Positions 46,759-60,026 of a stretch of 64,000 nt of DNA are shown here, piece by piece. The position numbers were made by a program, and so were the translations under genes. Numbering within the stretch: the first letter of the stretch is position 1; each line of letters starts with the position of its first letter. The stretch is from positions 124,001 to 188,000 of the forward strand of contig MU394121.1 in assembly GCA_022578605.1 (NCBI GenBank). Reading direction: 5' to 3'. The stretch is from Camillea tinctor (lineage: Eukaryota > Ascomycota > Sordariomycetes > Xylariales > Xylariaceae). Under the pieces are notes generated by a model. That model saw only the letters and a program-made list of their open reading frames with translations. It did no database searches and had not been told where the DNA came from.

Positions 46759-47668
46759 GCAGGATGCAAAATACCTTGCTGGTAACGAAATGGGAGTTAA
46801 TGAGCAGATTGAATGTGTAATGTGTGTATCATTTTATAAATAATGCTAATGGATAATACAATTTATATACATACTTGTAGTAAAGAGTCTGCTTCATTGA
46901 AGGTACTTATGCATCTACCTACCTAACTACTATGTAGGTACTTATAGTAGCCAGTTTGATGCTACACTATGCAGTATACCCACTCAGACTGATGAATGTT
47001 AGTAGTAGGCGAGGAAGCAGGTAATTACTGAGTAGGTAGAGTACCTGCTATAGTAGTGTGTAGCATGCCGTGTAGTGGTGTACATAGGTTAGTAGGTTAC
47101 CTAAATCGGTACATCGATACCTAGGTACCTCTCTGTAATCCACTGGGTGTAAAATGCACTGGGCGGTGAACTATGGTACTTACATCATCCCCTCTGATAA
47201 CTCTAATAACTCACGCTCACCGCCCGCTCTTTCATCATAAAATAAATCCGGCAGAATCGAGGCAACCCCACCAGGACAGGGCAGCAGCAGTTGGAGCTTC
47301 AGATTCCAAACCGAGAATGCACATGCTTCCAGAAGAATCCTTCTTCTATCCATCCGCACTTTCACCATAATTCACCCTTTACTCTTCTGATTTTATGTTT
47401 GTTTTTTTCCCTTCTTCTCTTTATTTTCGCTACTTCCAACTTGACATTTCCCATTTGTTGTCAGAATCATCAACGTCGGATTGTCGTGTTGATTATTCGT
47501 TAAAGGTACCATCGTCATTACACCCACCTACCCAACTCGGTTCGTGAAGCATCGGTGCATAAGGCGCTGCACTTGAAGCCGATCGGCAGCTGGGATAATA
47601 CCTGAGTTTCTTCTCACCTACTCATCTAAATATCAGACATTAGACAGAAATCCAATCAGTGCACCAGA
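46759..47668. other. Intergenic, rich in TACCTA/TAGGTA words
   Basis: The segment from about 46910 to 47130 has many copies of the motif in both orientations. It is followed by the sgt1 upstream region, with a pyrimidine tract at about 47398-47430. No gene is seen. Confidence 0.55.
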
Positions 47669-49388
47669 ATGCCTTCTGCATCTGCCCTAGCTGCTGAGGG
47701 TGTCAAGGCCGTTACGGCTGGCAATTACCAACAGGGCATCGCGAAGCTCACCGAAGCCCTCAAGGACCACCCTGCACCGTTGTGGTTGATTGAGCGCTCT
47801 AAGGCATACTTGCGAACCGAAGACTTTGACCATGCCCTCCATGATGCCGAAAGCGCCCTGCGTGTTGCCTTCGACCGTGCCAACCGCGATCAGATGATTG
47901 AGGCCCAGATCAGACGAGCCATAACCTTTTTCCGAATGAAGCGATATGCTGACGCCGACATCTGTGCCTTCTGGGCTCTTCGACTTCTAGATGGCGCCAA
48001 GGCTTCGGAAGATGATGGCCAGACGGGAAAGGTTGATGCAAATGGGGATTACACTCCCCGATCGAGCGACCTCACCACTGAGAGCAAACCCTCCAAGAAC
48101 TCACAACTGAGCGCTGCCATGTCGCAATCTGGAGGAAGATCCAAAGAATCCTCGCTCAGAAACCAGGCTCATTCGTGGCGCTTGCAAGCTCTGTCTCAGA
48201 TAGACAAACTCCCTGCTGGAGATGCCGGCCTCAAGGTCACCGTATCTGCCAAATACCCGACGCAATCACAGATTTCGGCCCCCAACCCAACAGGTAATGA
48301 TACCAGTGCCATGGATATCGATGGGGACAGCGACGAGGAGGCTCCGGCTAGTGAAACGTCTGTTCGGGATGCGTGGGAGAAGGTTTGGAAGCAGTACCAT
48401 GTAGTACATGCCAAGCACGACATTCGCTCGAGCTTCTACCAGACAGACACGACCGTGAACGTCGATTTCTTCGTTAAGAACGTCTCGAAGGACAGCCTCA
48501 CTATCGACTCCCAGCCCCAACGTGTGAAGCTCGGCCCGATTCCGAACACCTATGCGGGCACCATTGACTTGTTCCTCTACGGCAAGATCAAGCCGACCGA
48601 GACCAAGTGCACCGTGAAGTCGATGAAGATTGAGTTGTCTCTCCAGAAGGAGACCCCAGGCAAATGGCCGGTGCTGCGAGCAGAAAATGCCGAGATCGTT
48701 GATAACATTGCGCTTGGTGCTACCCCGGCAGCATCCTTCAACCAGTTCTATCACCTGATCACATCCTTAGGGTTCGACTCCTCACTTCCCTTACCCCAAC
48801 TTTCTCGAGGGATCTAGACTAGCGCTAACCGCCAACAGGTATAAGCACCCTTCAGAGCTTCAGCTTTCCAACTTCGGCAGAGATCAGAAGGGATGGTACG
48901 AGGGGCTATTGGAGAAACTCCAGGCTGGTGTCCAAGGGGTTGTCCAAGGTTCTGCCGGATCCACGAATGACTCGCCTGGTTTTACCAAGCCAGTTCCTGT
49001 TCAGGAGAAGGCTGCAGAGACCACCACCACTGCCACCGGATCCCACGGCGAGGCCATGCAGGTCGACAACCCCGCTCCTCTAGCAGGTCAGACGGATCCA
49101 AACAAATCTTCCAGCGGCACACCGGCGTACCCCACCTCCTCGAAGAAGGGGCCGAAAAACTGGGACGCGATTGCGGACGATGATGAGGAGGAGAAGGATG
49201 AGGAGGCCGATGTCAACAGCTTCTTCCAGAACCTGTACAAGAATGCCAACGATGATACGAGACGAGCCATGATGAAGAGCTACATCGAGAGCAACGGCAC
49301 TTCACTCAGCACCAACTGGGATGAAGCGAAGGCCAAGACGTACGATACCCTGCCACCGGATGGTGCCGAGGCCAAAAAATGGGACTAG
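47669..49388 (+). CDS. sgt1: Sgt1 co-chaperone
   Basis: Exons 47669-48771 and 48839-49388 give 550 residues across a 67-bp intron. The splice joins SLG to YKHPSELQL; the donor reads GTTCGA and is weak, but acceptor (CAACAG) and branch (GCTAAC) are good, and the frame agrees. The architecture is TPR (about residues 1-115), a low-complexity acidic linker, a CS domain (about 245-345, DIRSSFYQTDTTVNVDFFVKN through LSLQKETPGKWPVL) that in this family binds Hsp90, and the C-terminal SGS domain (GPKNWDAIADDDEEEKDEEADVNSFFQNLYKNANDDTRRAMMKSYIESNGT). The family serves SCF ubiquitin ligase and kinetochore assembly and stabilises NLR-type proteins in plants and animals. Confidence 0.96.
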
Positions 49389-50863
49389 GGGTTTCTAGTG
49401 CAGTCTATCTACCTAACTACTAGGTAGTGTAGGTAGTTCCCCAGTTACGAGGTTACTTTAAGTGGGCATGTTATGTGGTTCTGGTCGGGGTTGGTGTTTC
49501 TTTTTTCTTACGCGTACATGACAAACTAAAAAAAGGAGAAGAGAGGTAGTGTAGTGTGTAGTTGCTAAATGGCACGGATCGCATTAAAGGATCCTGTGCT
49601 TTGCTTTTCTGATACCAAACATAAAAAAAAACGATATTTCCGAACCGTTGTCCCCACTCCGGATGATGCCTTGTCGTTGCAGCGTAGCCCACTTGTATAC
49701 TACCTCCTGAGAGCCTCCCACGCTCGTATGCAAAACGGTAAGCAAAAACCAAGTATTGTTTGTAAGACCTAGGGTGCCATGGATGGTGTGTTGCTAATAT
49801 CGCCAACCAGGTGAACGGGACAGACGATATTGCAAGACTGTGACCTTAGTACATAGTGTGGTAGGGGCACTTGATTGGTGAGCTCGATAATATGGACATG
49901 TCCCGAAAATATTCCTATCCACGGCTGCGATGCCAAGCCGTCCTCAGCCGTGGCCCGACGAATAGTCTCGTCACTTCAGTACCAAAATAGGTAGGTTCTG
50001 TACATAGTAGACCGTAGGCATTCACACGTACATACAGACACACACACACACCCCATTCACATAGCAAAATATTGAACGTCATATCGTATTTCCAACCACC
50101 ACCACTACCTTTGCCCCCTCAAGGCGCTATTTCTATTGCCGAGGGCCACATCATACATAGTTCAGCTGGTCCGTTGGTACGTGCGGCGTCTTATACAGAA
50201 TCTCCCCGCATCCTCTAGCACGGTCCTCCAAAACGGGACCCCCCTAAATCCGTTTCACGCCTCGTCGATGATGTCGAGATCCAGAGACTAGTCGTCGGCA
50301 GTTGGCTGATTGGCCAACACTGCGGCCCTCGCGGTTAATAATAGCTTGAGTAAGCTGGAAGGCTACGGATTGCGCATCCGGTATATACGTCGGGCTACCA
50401 TGTGGCATTTTAACCGTATACACGACATGTTCGGTGCAGGGTCTGATTTATTTATATTAACCTGCTGGTTCTGGACTATGCAGGGCAACTTTCGTTGGGG
50501 ATCTCTAGATTAATCTGCTTTTTTAATTAATTATCTGCATCGGCGACAACGACGACGACATAATCTCTCTTGGCATCGACGACGTTGCAGTCCGCACCGG
50601 CGTGTAAGTCAGCAACGACATCACTCTCCTTCAACAGGAGCCAATCCTATCACGAGAAACTTCAACGTTCGTGGTATAGGATACATATATATATATAATA
50701 AAATAGTGAGGTTATACATATATCTACCTAGGTATCTATCTATATATATAACCCAAACCCTGTGCGTAACCTCACCCCTTTATACTTGTGCAATTTTGTA
50801 CGATATAAGCCCAAAAACAAAAAGAAACGAAGAGAACAGTGTGCTTATTAGCTCATCATCAAA
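49389..50863. other. Intergenic between sgt1 and the P450 gene
   Basis: This contains TACCTA/TAGGTA words at about 49405-49440 and short AC repeats near 50035-50055. An AT dinucleotide run lies at 50684-50699, 165 bp before the P450 start, and may serve as a TATA-like element. No gene is seen. Confidence 0.5.
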
Positions 50864-52684
50864 ATGTACAGAAATTATCACAAAGCCATGGAGACCGACC
50901 CAAACACCATCTCCCCGGTGCGGGTCGTTTTCTTCTCAGCCTGGACTCTGGTCAAGGCATACTGGTTCTTGGTTATACCCGTCTTCATCATCGTCCGCGC
51001 TCTGTGGAGGCGCTATGCCTCGCCGCTGCGTGCCTACCCGGGCCCCTTCCTCGCCTCCTTCACACGGCTCTGGAAGGTCATCTCGACAGCCAGGGAGAAC
51101 ACGAACTGGGACCATATTGCACTGCACAAGAAGTACGGCCCCATCGTGCGGATCGCCCCCAATGAGGTGTCCTTCTCGTCGCCACACATAGCCCGTCAGG
51201 TGCTCTCGGCCGGGAAGAGGTTCTACAAGACCGACTTCTACCGTGTGTTCCCTCCCGTACAGAACCCGGACATCTTCACCGAGATCCGCGAGGACGTGCA
51301 CGCGATGAAGAAGAAGGTCGCCAACGTGCCTTACTCCATGGCCGCCATGCGTCAGCTCAGCCCCTTCATCGACGACACCATCGAGCTGCTCGTGCGCCAG
51401 CTCGACAGCTACTGCTACCCCCACCGCGCAGACTACGGCGACGACGAGGCCGACGTAGCCACCGTCGTGGTGGAGACGCAGAAGCAGCGCCACACCGTCG
51501 ACCTCGGCGCCTGGCTGCACTACTTCGCCTTCGACGTACTCGGCGAGATCGCCTTCAGCCGCTCCTTCGGTTTCCTCGAGGCCGGCTACGACAAAGAGAA
51601 CGCCATCCGCACTATTGACGACAGCCAGAAGTACAACGGCATCGTGGGCCAGGTGCCCGAGTTCGATCTCGTGCTGCGCCGGAACCCCCTGCTGCGCTTC
51701 TTCCCGTACTTCGACCCTGCTAACAACCTTATCTCGCGTATCGCCCGCGAGCAGATGAGCAAGCGCCGTCCCTTCGATATGGAGCGTGAGGGTAAAGGTG
51801 CTGGAGGTGATGGCAGGGAGGACCTGTTGTCGAGCTTGATCAGGGGACACCTGAAGGACCCGACTAAGTTCCACGAGGGCGATATTTTTGCAGTTTCCCA
51901 TGGCGCTATGTAAGCTTTCTCCCTAACATTATACCCCCCCCCTTTCCCTTTCGTATATCATGTGCACACGTACTAATCTCTGTCCTTTCCTCATTTAGCT
52001 TCGCCGGCTCCGATTCCACTGCCTCCACCATGCAATCCTTCTTCTGGCTCATGCTCTCCAACCCCCGCGTCCACGCCACCATCGCCGCCGAGGTCGAAAA
52101 CGCCGTGCGCACCGGAGCCATCCCCGCTACCGGCAACGTGCAATGGACCGAGTCCCAGGGCCTCGCCTACTTCCAGGCTTGCCTCAAGGAGGCCATGCGT
52201 CTGCGTCCCGCCGTCGGAGTCAGCATTTCCCGCTATGCGCCCCCTGAGGGCGTTGATATCGACGGACACCACTTCGCGGGTGGCACGCGCTTGGCGCTCA
52301 ATGGCTGGGTGTTGCACCGAGATCGCGAGGTTTTTGGCCAGGACGCGGATACCTATCGTCCGGAGCGGTGGCTCGAGGACGAGGAGAAATCGAGGGTTAT
52401 GGAGAGGTTTATGTTCCAGGTATGCTTACCTCTTTCCTTTTGTTTGTCTGTTCAAATACTAATAGCCGATGCTAACCCTTACGCAGTTTGGCGGCGGTTC
52501 CCACGTCTGCATCGGCCGCAACTTGGCCCTGCTTGAGATCAACAAGGTCATCCCCCGGCTACTTCGTGACTTTGACTTCCAGCTTGTCGACCCCGAGCGT
52601 GAGCTTAAGGCCAAGGCCACCTTCTTCGTCGTCCAGGAGGGTCTCGAGGTGTACATCTCGCGCCGCAACCTAATCAAGGCTTAG
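50864..52684 (+). CDS. Cytochrome P450, pisatin-demethylase-like group
   Basis: Exons 50864-51909, 51999-52419 and 52487-52684 give 554 residues with introns of 89 and 67 bp. Residues about 23-47 are the ER membrane anchor (FFSAWTLVKAYWFLVIPVFIIVRAL), followed by the proline hinge YPGPF. Motifs: I-helix IFAGSDSTAS (349-358), KEAMR (ExxR), PERW, and the haem loop FGGGSHVCIGR with Cys497. The family fold is a membrane monooxygenase using NADPH-P450 reductase; the substrate cannot be read from sequence. The general look is of the pisatin demethylase/benzoate hydroxylase-like groups, a tentative call. It stands alone with no other pathway genes within 4 kb. The start at 50864 was chosen over 50888. 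Confidence 0.93.
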
Positions 52685-55600
52685 ATTAATGTCTAGTGTG
52701 TATGCTGTCTTTTCTTTCTGCTTCTTGTTTGAAGATGTATCATCAGATCAGGATATATGGTGGTGGCTATTATGTTTTGTTTTTCAGAGACTTCTTTCGA
52801 GGTTGGTTGGTGATACACAAAACTTTCAAAAAAGGGGTCGAGGGGCGAGTGATTGGGCGGCGGATTGTGTTTAGCTTATGCATGGCGGTGATGATGATTC
52901 CTGATTCCTCTTCTATAACGGCTCATATAAGGGTTTAGTTGGGTTTTCTTGTAGGATACCAGACTCTTTCATGTATTTGATATCTGCTTTAGACCAGCGG
53001 GATGGTAAAGGAGTTTGTTCTAGCTAGCCTTGAGTTACTAGCATAGCGCGATAATATAATAACAATCTCGTTACACGTTCACATATGGTCTCACGGAAAC
53101 GGCCTATTATGTGTTCTATTTGCTATGACCTTATCGTAGGTACACCAGTCTAAAAATTTCCATACAAATTTTGTTTTGACCTTTGACTGTAAAACATGTC
53201 TTCAGTCTGTCATCGTGGAGGACCTAGCATACCAACTTCAACACGCACCTAACACAACAACATTACACACCAAAGATAAACTAGCTAACAAAAGACTATG
53301 ACTACGCACTTTCTGGGGATACTCGTCTTACCTAAGATCTCTCCTCGCTACTTTTGCCAATAATTGTCTTTCCTAACTGTCACCACACCTTCGTTTATCA
53401 ACCCGTTGGGAACGCATCCTTTGGCGAGATGATTCTGACACGTAGCTGCTCATGGTGCCTCATAAGATATCGTTCTGTTCCGTCTGGTGCCACATTTCAC
53501 AATTCTTAGTGACTATATGTCGGTAGCCTTCGCCAAGACCACCAAGTGAAGATTTTTTCTCTTGATGTGGTGGGATAATATCCAGGTAAGTAGACCGGCT
53601 CTCCGTGGCGTATGTCCCGGTGAAACGATTCACGATAACTCGGCATTGACGAGCTGAGTACCGTTAGTCCGAAAACGATGTATGATCGCTGGCTCAGCGC
53701 ACATCATGCATCTCACGGCATCGGGTCCCTTCCAGCATCATAAGCGAGAGTATTCCCGTTTCTAGATCTTGTTTGTTGGGCGAATATGCTGCAACCCATC
53801 CTATGAGGCCATCTTTTCCCAGCCATTGCATTACATGGAAGACACACAATCGCTTGTAAAAAATCGAGGCCATCCCATTTCCAACTCCTCCAATATTTCA
53901 ACAGCTTCCGTCACCACTATCATACGACAAGTAGCACGATCGATCGTCCGGAAGGCTGTTGATTTCGTGCCAAAGCCCACGGCCGCGGCCGCTTACCCCT
54001 AACCCTTGTCGGCTGTGAACAGCCGCCTTGGCATCCGCAGCCGTGTTGCTAGATGGTCGTGTCTGTTTTCGATTCTACGGAATGTTCCATGCGCCAGCCG
54101 TGGTGACGTTGATTGTAACTTGGTCCTGTAACAATACCGGACGGCCGCACCTACATTTTGTGTTTATAGGGCCCGAGAACCAGAGTAGAGTGGCGATCGC
54201 AGATCCCCACCCTACCCCTAAACCCCTCTTTAGTTGTCAGTGTATTCTTCCCTCCCCCCTATTCATATTATGTCGGGATTGTGGGACGGACTGTACGCAT
54301 TTCTTTTCTTCTGTGTCTTGTCGTCCCACACCCTAGTGGTTTATGGCATTATGCGCATCTCGGTCGCGTAATTCTTGATCGTGAGGGACCAACCACCGCG
54401 CTCGCACCCTCTTGGCGGAGTCAGGAGAGGATCTTCTCGGAACGGGGCTATTTCCGATATTTCCTCCAATAATTCCGATCTGCATCGTCACCGTCTAGTC
54501 TAGTTATACCGCTTCGTCTATAGACTGATCAATGGACCGAATTGAAACGAGATCACCGGAGAGACGTGAGGATCACGATTATTGGATTGTGCATCGGGAT
54601 CGAAAAGGAGAGGGCAGGATCTGAGTCAGCTTGGGGAGGGTGCGGTAGGAGCGGCTAGAACTTAATGCAATTAAATTGGACAGTTGCTACTTTACCCCTA
54701 TTTTTCAGAAACCACTAGAGAGTTCTTCTACCGTTCTTGAGCAGTCAACTTCTCATTACTAATGCCTGAGTATGAAAGGTGGCTTGATTGGCTTTTGGGT
54801 GGATGTAGGAGCCCCTGAGTCGATAATATCTTCAGCAGTCTAGGATATACAGATCAATGACATCAGATTGCTTGAAGGAAGCACCCAACAAGAATATCCG
54901 TAGGACCGGACTTGAACAATGTTGCTAACCTTGCATAGGCGAATGATGGGAGAGGCGCTCAACTCAATTGCATACGACTGAAGTTGCTATCAATAGGAAA
55001 GAACTCCTCAAAATTCAAAGTTGACAACTCCATGTTTTCTTAAGATGGACTCGGCTCGTATACGACTGCGCTGGCCATCAGAATTACCATACGACACCAA
55101 CCGCCTAGGATACATATAGACTGGAGGAATGAAAAGGGGTCTTAGGAAACTGGTTCTGAAATGTCAGCAGAGCGGAGACATATAAGGGACATCACGACAT
55201 TCGGAGATCTCGAAACACGGGTCATCTGGCCTCATGGTATGACAAAAGCGGGTTGAAGGAAGATTACGTGTGGGTACGAGCGATACAGCGGAAATAGGAT
55301 GATGATGAAAGAGGGAATACAAGACGAGCAAGAAATAATCGAGAGGAATTTCCTGGAGCAGGGTGTACAGAAAAAAAGAGATGACAGATTGGTGCTTTTG
55401 AGACTACAGCTATGCCCGTATCGAGGATGCGGTTAACTGTTGATGGATGGTATGAGATATAGGGTGTGAATACTGCTATCCAACGCCGCATAGGTGACCA
55501 ACACTAAGCAAATAGCAGAGTGCAACTAAATATGATAGGATGAGTCCGTAGAATGAGGCAGTTGAAGCAATAGGAAGAGGACAGCGGATAATGTCTCGAA

Positions 55601-57284
55601 GATGGCCTTGGATGGAAAGATAATGTCTATCGGGAGGGTTAAGTACCTGGTTTTGGGACGGAGAGGAGCGTTTCGAGATGCTTAGGCGTCGTATAAGGGA
55701 TACAAGACAGGAAGGAAAACCATTATTCCCGATTATCTGGTTTCATGTCAATAAAACTTTGGAAAGAGATTCAGACAGTTCATGATACTAAGTCCTAAGT
55801 TAAGATAAATCTTTCTATAAAACATTGTCAGCCTTGGTTGCTTAAGCTCTAAAGCCCTAGTCTATCAGTGCATTCGTAGTCACTATATCCCCATGCGACA
55901 CCAAAATTGCGTTACAATCCATACTAAGGAGGCTTTAACAGGTATATAGCCTTGTATGGTGTCACTAGATGAAGTATTGTTGATGAATTGTTTTGCTGTA
56001 AGTCCCTAATGAATCAATTTAGGAATTCGGGCACCTCTGACTTGGAAGGGGTTAAAAGTCATTGTGTTAGATCGAACATGGGGTCTTAAAATATCAGAAA
56101 TATCTTATAGCAAATTAATCACAGCTTGCTAGTTTCTAATAAGATATGAACTACACGACAGATTGAGGAAGCAAGAAGGCAGTAAACTGTTGAATTGAGA
56201 ATGTTTTCCTGAGCCTCGCCCTTGAAGGCTCCTTTACACATATTTTTACAATGGGTCTTTACCTATAGTACCAATTTCCTCTAGGGAGACACTCTTAGGC
56301 CGGCGGCAGCTATGCGCAGACGTTACTCGGGGATCTACAGCTGTCTACCGGCAAAAAATATGGGTCTGGGTCCGGAGTCCGGGGTATGTCTCACATCGTG
56401 GCTGTGTATTGGATCTCACCGAAGATAGTGACAACCCTCCGTCATAGGCATTTCATGTTCCCAATTCTAACTAACAGGGTCCGGCGATGAATGTAAATGT
56501 ACAAACTTAATTGATTGATATAAATCTACATCCTTGTTGTATAGGGGTAGGATGTCAGACGTTAGTATTACCTACCACGTACCCACTATATAGACTTTGA
56601 TATATAGGTGAGGCTCTTGGGATAGTCGCATTATTCTATATAAGTCGTGGTCATGAACACAATTTCCGAAGAATAAAAACCAATTCAAGTTCTTCTAAGT
56701 GCCAATTCATGCTTACGATATACACCTAAGGGATACTGCTTGTCAATTGGAATTACTAGGACTTTATGGAAGCCTATTGGACGAGGAAGAGGTGAGGGGT
56801 TTGGAGGCCTGCCAATAGGCCGCCCACCCGGTCTAAACGATGTTTGTTAATATACAGGGTGGCGTAAACTGCTACGCTAGAGCAGAGTCCTGAGAAGTAG
56901 CCTATAGCTGTTCGCCGTATGCCTCGACCCGAGTATTCGGGACGAATCATAGTTTGACGTCCAGTAGCATGGAGAGGGGTACCCACCTCCATTGCCAGCA
57001 TGCATTCTAGGCATCGAATCAAGATCTAGAGTTATGAAGAATATGCTGCAAGGAGACTGTACACTTGATACACAACCCATTGCCTTACTTTAGGACGACG
57101 GCAGTGCCCAAGGCAGAGAGGATAGAGGGAGTTAAGCTGTTTTCTGAGACCATAAGGACCCCGGGCGCCTTCGCAAACTACTATCCTTTCTGTCTTTTCA
57201 CTTACTTAGGCAACTTCACCAATTCAAAAGCCAGCGTCGAATCAAACTATTTCTTAATACCAACCCGGTTCAAAACTACATATT
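52685..57284. other. 4.6-kb AT-rich gene-poor region upstream of the HET gene
   Basis: No supported gene. A purine-rich plus strand at about 55100-55740 gives a near pyrimidine-only minus strand with a short open frame (55491-55264). Between 54472 and 56774 that is the only frame above 60 codons. This suggests decayed or noncoding DNA. Confidence 0.5.
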
Positions 57285-59108
57285 ATGGAGGAATTCAAGG
57301 GAAAATCCCCCCATAAGCCTTTCAGCAGCGACACAGATATTCGCGTCATGACCTTGCTACCCAACAGAGAGTTCGACGCGCCCATTGAGTGCCAACTAGA
57401 GCATGTCACCCTTCAGCCAGGAGTCAACTATGAAGCAATATCATATGCTTGGGGTGATCCAAAAATCACAGAACCGATCCAACTAGATGGTCAATCATAT
57501 CCGGTCACGGTTAATATATTCACGGCATTCAAATACTTGAGATTGGAAGAATCCCCGAGAAAACTCTGGGTGGACAGCATATGTATCAACCAAAAGGACA
57601 ACGACGAAAGAAGCCACCAAATCCCCAAAATGAGGGACATCTACAAGTTAGCTTCCCAGGTTTTGGTATGGATAGGAGATTATCAGCCTTACACTCAGCG
57701 TCACATTAGGGGACTTTTTAATTTCATGATAAAGATGGTAAACAGCCGAAAGTATAGAAAGGAGGCTGAAACGATTGCAGACATGGGATTCGATGAAATG
57801 TGGAGGTCACAAGAGGAAATACATGAATTCCTTACTTCGCGGCATTGGTTTCAACGGATGTGGATTATACAAGAAGTCTCAGTACGAAAAAGGCTATGTA
57901 TAGAAAATCTGCACGAAACACCAATCCTAATCTGTGGCCACCTTCAACTCCCATTATTTTACCTAACCATGTCTCAAAATCTATGGTCAAGACCTCGACT
58001 TGGATCACAACTAGGACTACCCCGATTCTGCCCTACTCTACGCGACCTATCCTTGATATGGGATAATTATCAAGAGGACATTGAATACTCACCAAGCCGC
58101 TTAGCCGATAGGCAACTCGCTGCGATCCTTTCGCTTGCAGCCGAGCTGTTCCATACCACAGACAAACGAGACTTTATCTATTCGGTACTGGGCTTGTTGG
58201 TCACAGAGGAAATTCCTTCCCCACTTCGACCAAATTATGACAAAAGTCCGGGCCAAGTCCTCATCGAGTCGGCAACATATCTTATTCAATCAGGAAACAT
58301 CGACGTTATTCAGTTCAACTCGATGAAATCAAATGATCTGCCATCATGGACACCCGATTGGCGACATAAAGCTCCTATACCTATCAACGCTAGGTTTCCC
58401 TTTACTTATGACGCCCATGCCAAGATATTAGATAAATTAGTATTGGAGGTCGATATACTCACTTTTACAAGTATTGAGGCCATAGGGCCAAGACTCGATA
58501 TTCCAAGCGGGACAATGGATTCAACGCATATTTGGACAGAATTCTTCCTTGATGCTGAAGACAGTTTGAAATGCCAAACACGGCAAGTTCATACTCACCG
58601 AAGTTTTGGACTGGAATTATCTCAATTGCTCCTCTTTTTTGATATGAGGGCACGACTAGTTGAGGATGGAGGGTGGCATATGTGTGCTCTACATAATGAA
58701 CCACTATTCTTCTCAGCAGCTCGAGGACCTGGTCATGGTGGCTTTAAACCTTCGAACGCTTTAGATCGTGTTTTTGAAAGTGAAATGTGGAAGAGTGTGG
58801 GCGAAACAATCCGGGATAAATATTTGTTCAGATGCAAAGATAGTTCAATAGGGATCATAGGACAACCTCATATTGTCCCCCACAAGGGGGACTTGATATG
58901 TACTATAAAGGGAGCATGTGGCGAATTTGTTCTCAGACCATGGAGGGATGGGTACAAGCTTATTGGAATATGCCAGAGAACAGTGAAATGCTTCCAGACT
59001 AAGTTCGGCAATATCGACCCTGAGCGATGGGCTGGTTCTTTGCATATTTTAGACGACTTAGTACCCCTTTGGAAATCGTCCGACATTCGGCGGAGTCGTA
59101 TCTACTAA
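57285..59108 (+). CDS. Heterokaryon-incompatibility (HET) domain protein
   Basis: An intronless gene of 607 residues, starting at tattATGgag. The HET domain fills the N-terminal third: YEAISYAWGD (49-58), LWVDSICINQKDNDERSHQIPKMRDIYKLASQVLVWIG (94-131) and RHWFQRMWIIQEV (186-198). The rest is the variable part, with DRQLAAILSLAAELFHTTDKRDFIYSVLGLL and a C-terminal GDLICTIKGACGEFVLRPWRDGYKLIGICQ block seen in many HET proteins. HET proteins trigger cell death on fusion of unlike strains; which role this one has is unknown. Codon usage is A/T-rich compared with the housekeeping genes nearby. The reading frame is intact. Confidence 0.93.
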   Translation: MEEFKGKSPHKPFSSDTDIRVMTLLPNREFDAPIECQLEHVTLQPGVNYEAISYAWGDPKITEPIQLDGQSYPVTVNIFTAFKYLRLEESPRKLWVDSICINQKDNDERSHQIPKMRDIYKLASQVLVWIGDYQPYTQRHIRGLFNFMIKMVNSRKYRKEAETIADMGFDEMWRSQEEIHEFLTSRHWFQRMWIIQEVSVRKRLCIENLHETPILICGHLQLPLFYLTMSQNLWSRPRLGSQLGLPRFCPTLRDLSLIWDNYQEDIEYSPSRLADRQLAAILSLAAELFHTTDKRDFIYSVLGLLVTEEIPSPLRPNYDKSPGQVLIESATYLIQSGNIDVIQFNSMKSNDLPSWTPDWRHKAPIPINARFPFTYDAHAKILDKLVLEVDILTFTSIEAIGPRLDIPSGTMDSTHIWTEFFLDAEDSLKCQTRQVHTHRSFGLELSQLLLFFDMRARLVEDGGWHMCALHNEPLFFSAARGPGHGGFKPSNALDRVFESEMWKSVGETIRDKYLFRCKDSSIGIIGQPHIVPHKGDLICTIKGACGEFVLRPWRDGYKLIGICQRTVKCFQTKFGNIDPERWAGSLHILDDLVPLWKSSDIRRSRIY

Positions 59109-60026
59109 TACACCCAGGTTCTCTATTCTGAATAATATGACAATTAAACTTGTGAATGATATATTGATAAGGACCGCTGTCGTAACAAGAGAGACGCTTT
59201 ACATCAAAGAAACATAGGTAATCTATGAATTTAGTTGGATCTAATAAGCATTTGATCGCATTACTTTTAGCCCCCATTGCTATCATTGGGAACCTTACAA
59301 GAACTCGGGTATTATGATGTTATTGTGGAGAAGACTAGAAATATAAATGCCCGCAATACCTTGACATTGTTGTAGGGAATGGGGGTAAGGAACTGAATAA
59401 GTGGCTTCTTATACATATAATACACTACTTTACGGCATAGGTAGTTTTGCTATCCCTTTCCCAGTGACTCGGCGGTAGTAATCTAGTATCAATACATTCC
59501 TTTGCCACGTTTTTCAGTTATATTCTTTCTAACTTAATTTAGTCCTTCACGACCTCGTACCACTAATGGTAGGAGTTCTTCACCATCTTTAGTACAATAA
59601 TACTTGAAAACAATTTACCTGTCCCTTACAATGTACGTACAGTCATACAGCACGATACCCCCGACACCACCATCTCTCTTCCCCCTTTTTATAGTACTTA
59701 GTATCTATATGGCAACTATCGTTGAGATATATTCACTTTATGGTTTGTATATTAACTAGAGACTCTAACCTACTTGTATTAGGAGGAATGTTTTAAACTG
59801 AAATGTGCATAACAGTACGCATATAGTAAAAAAAGAAAGAATATTTCTCTATGTATTCCACATAATCTCTTTTAGAGTTGCTAATAACTTAGTTCCCAAC
59901 TAAGTACGACATAAACTTCAAACACAACACAATCTAACCACGCTTAAAGAGGAGCATCCATCCTGAAATAATGTTTCGTCAGTTCACACCAAAACGTATT
60001 TCTCGACACCCTTTCATGTGATCCAA

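Noticed and set aside
50936..51901. Long minus-strand frame of 321 codons
   Set aside because: It is antisense to the P450 first exon, which carries clear motifs; GC-rich genes often leave open antisense frames.
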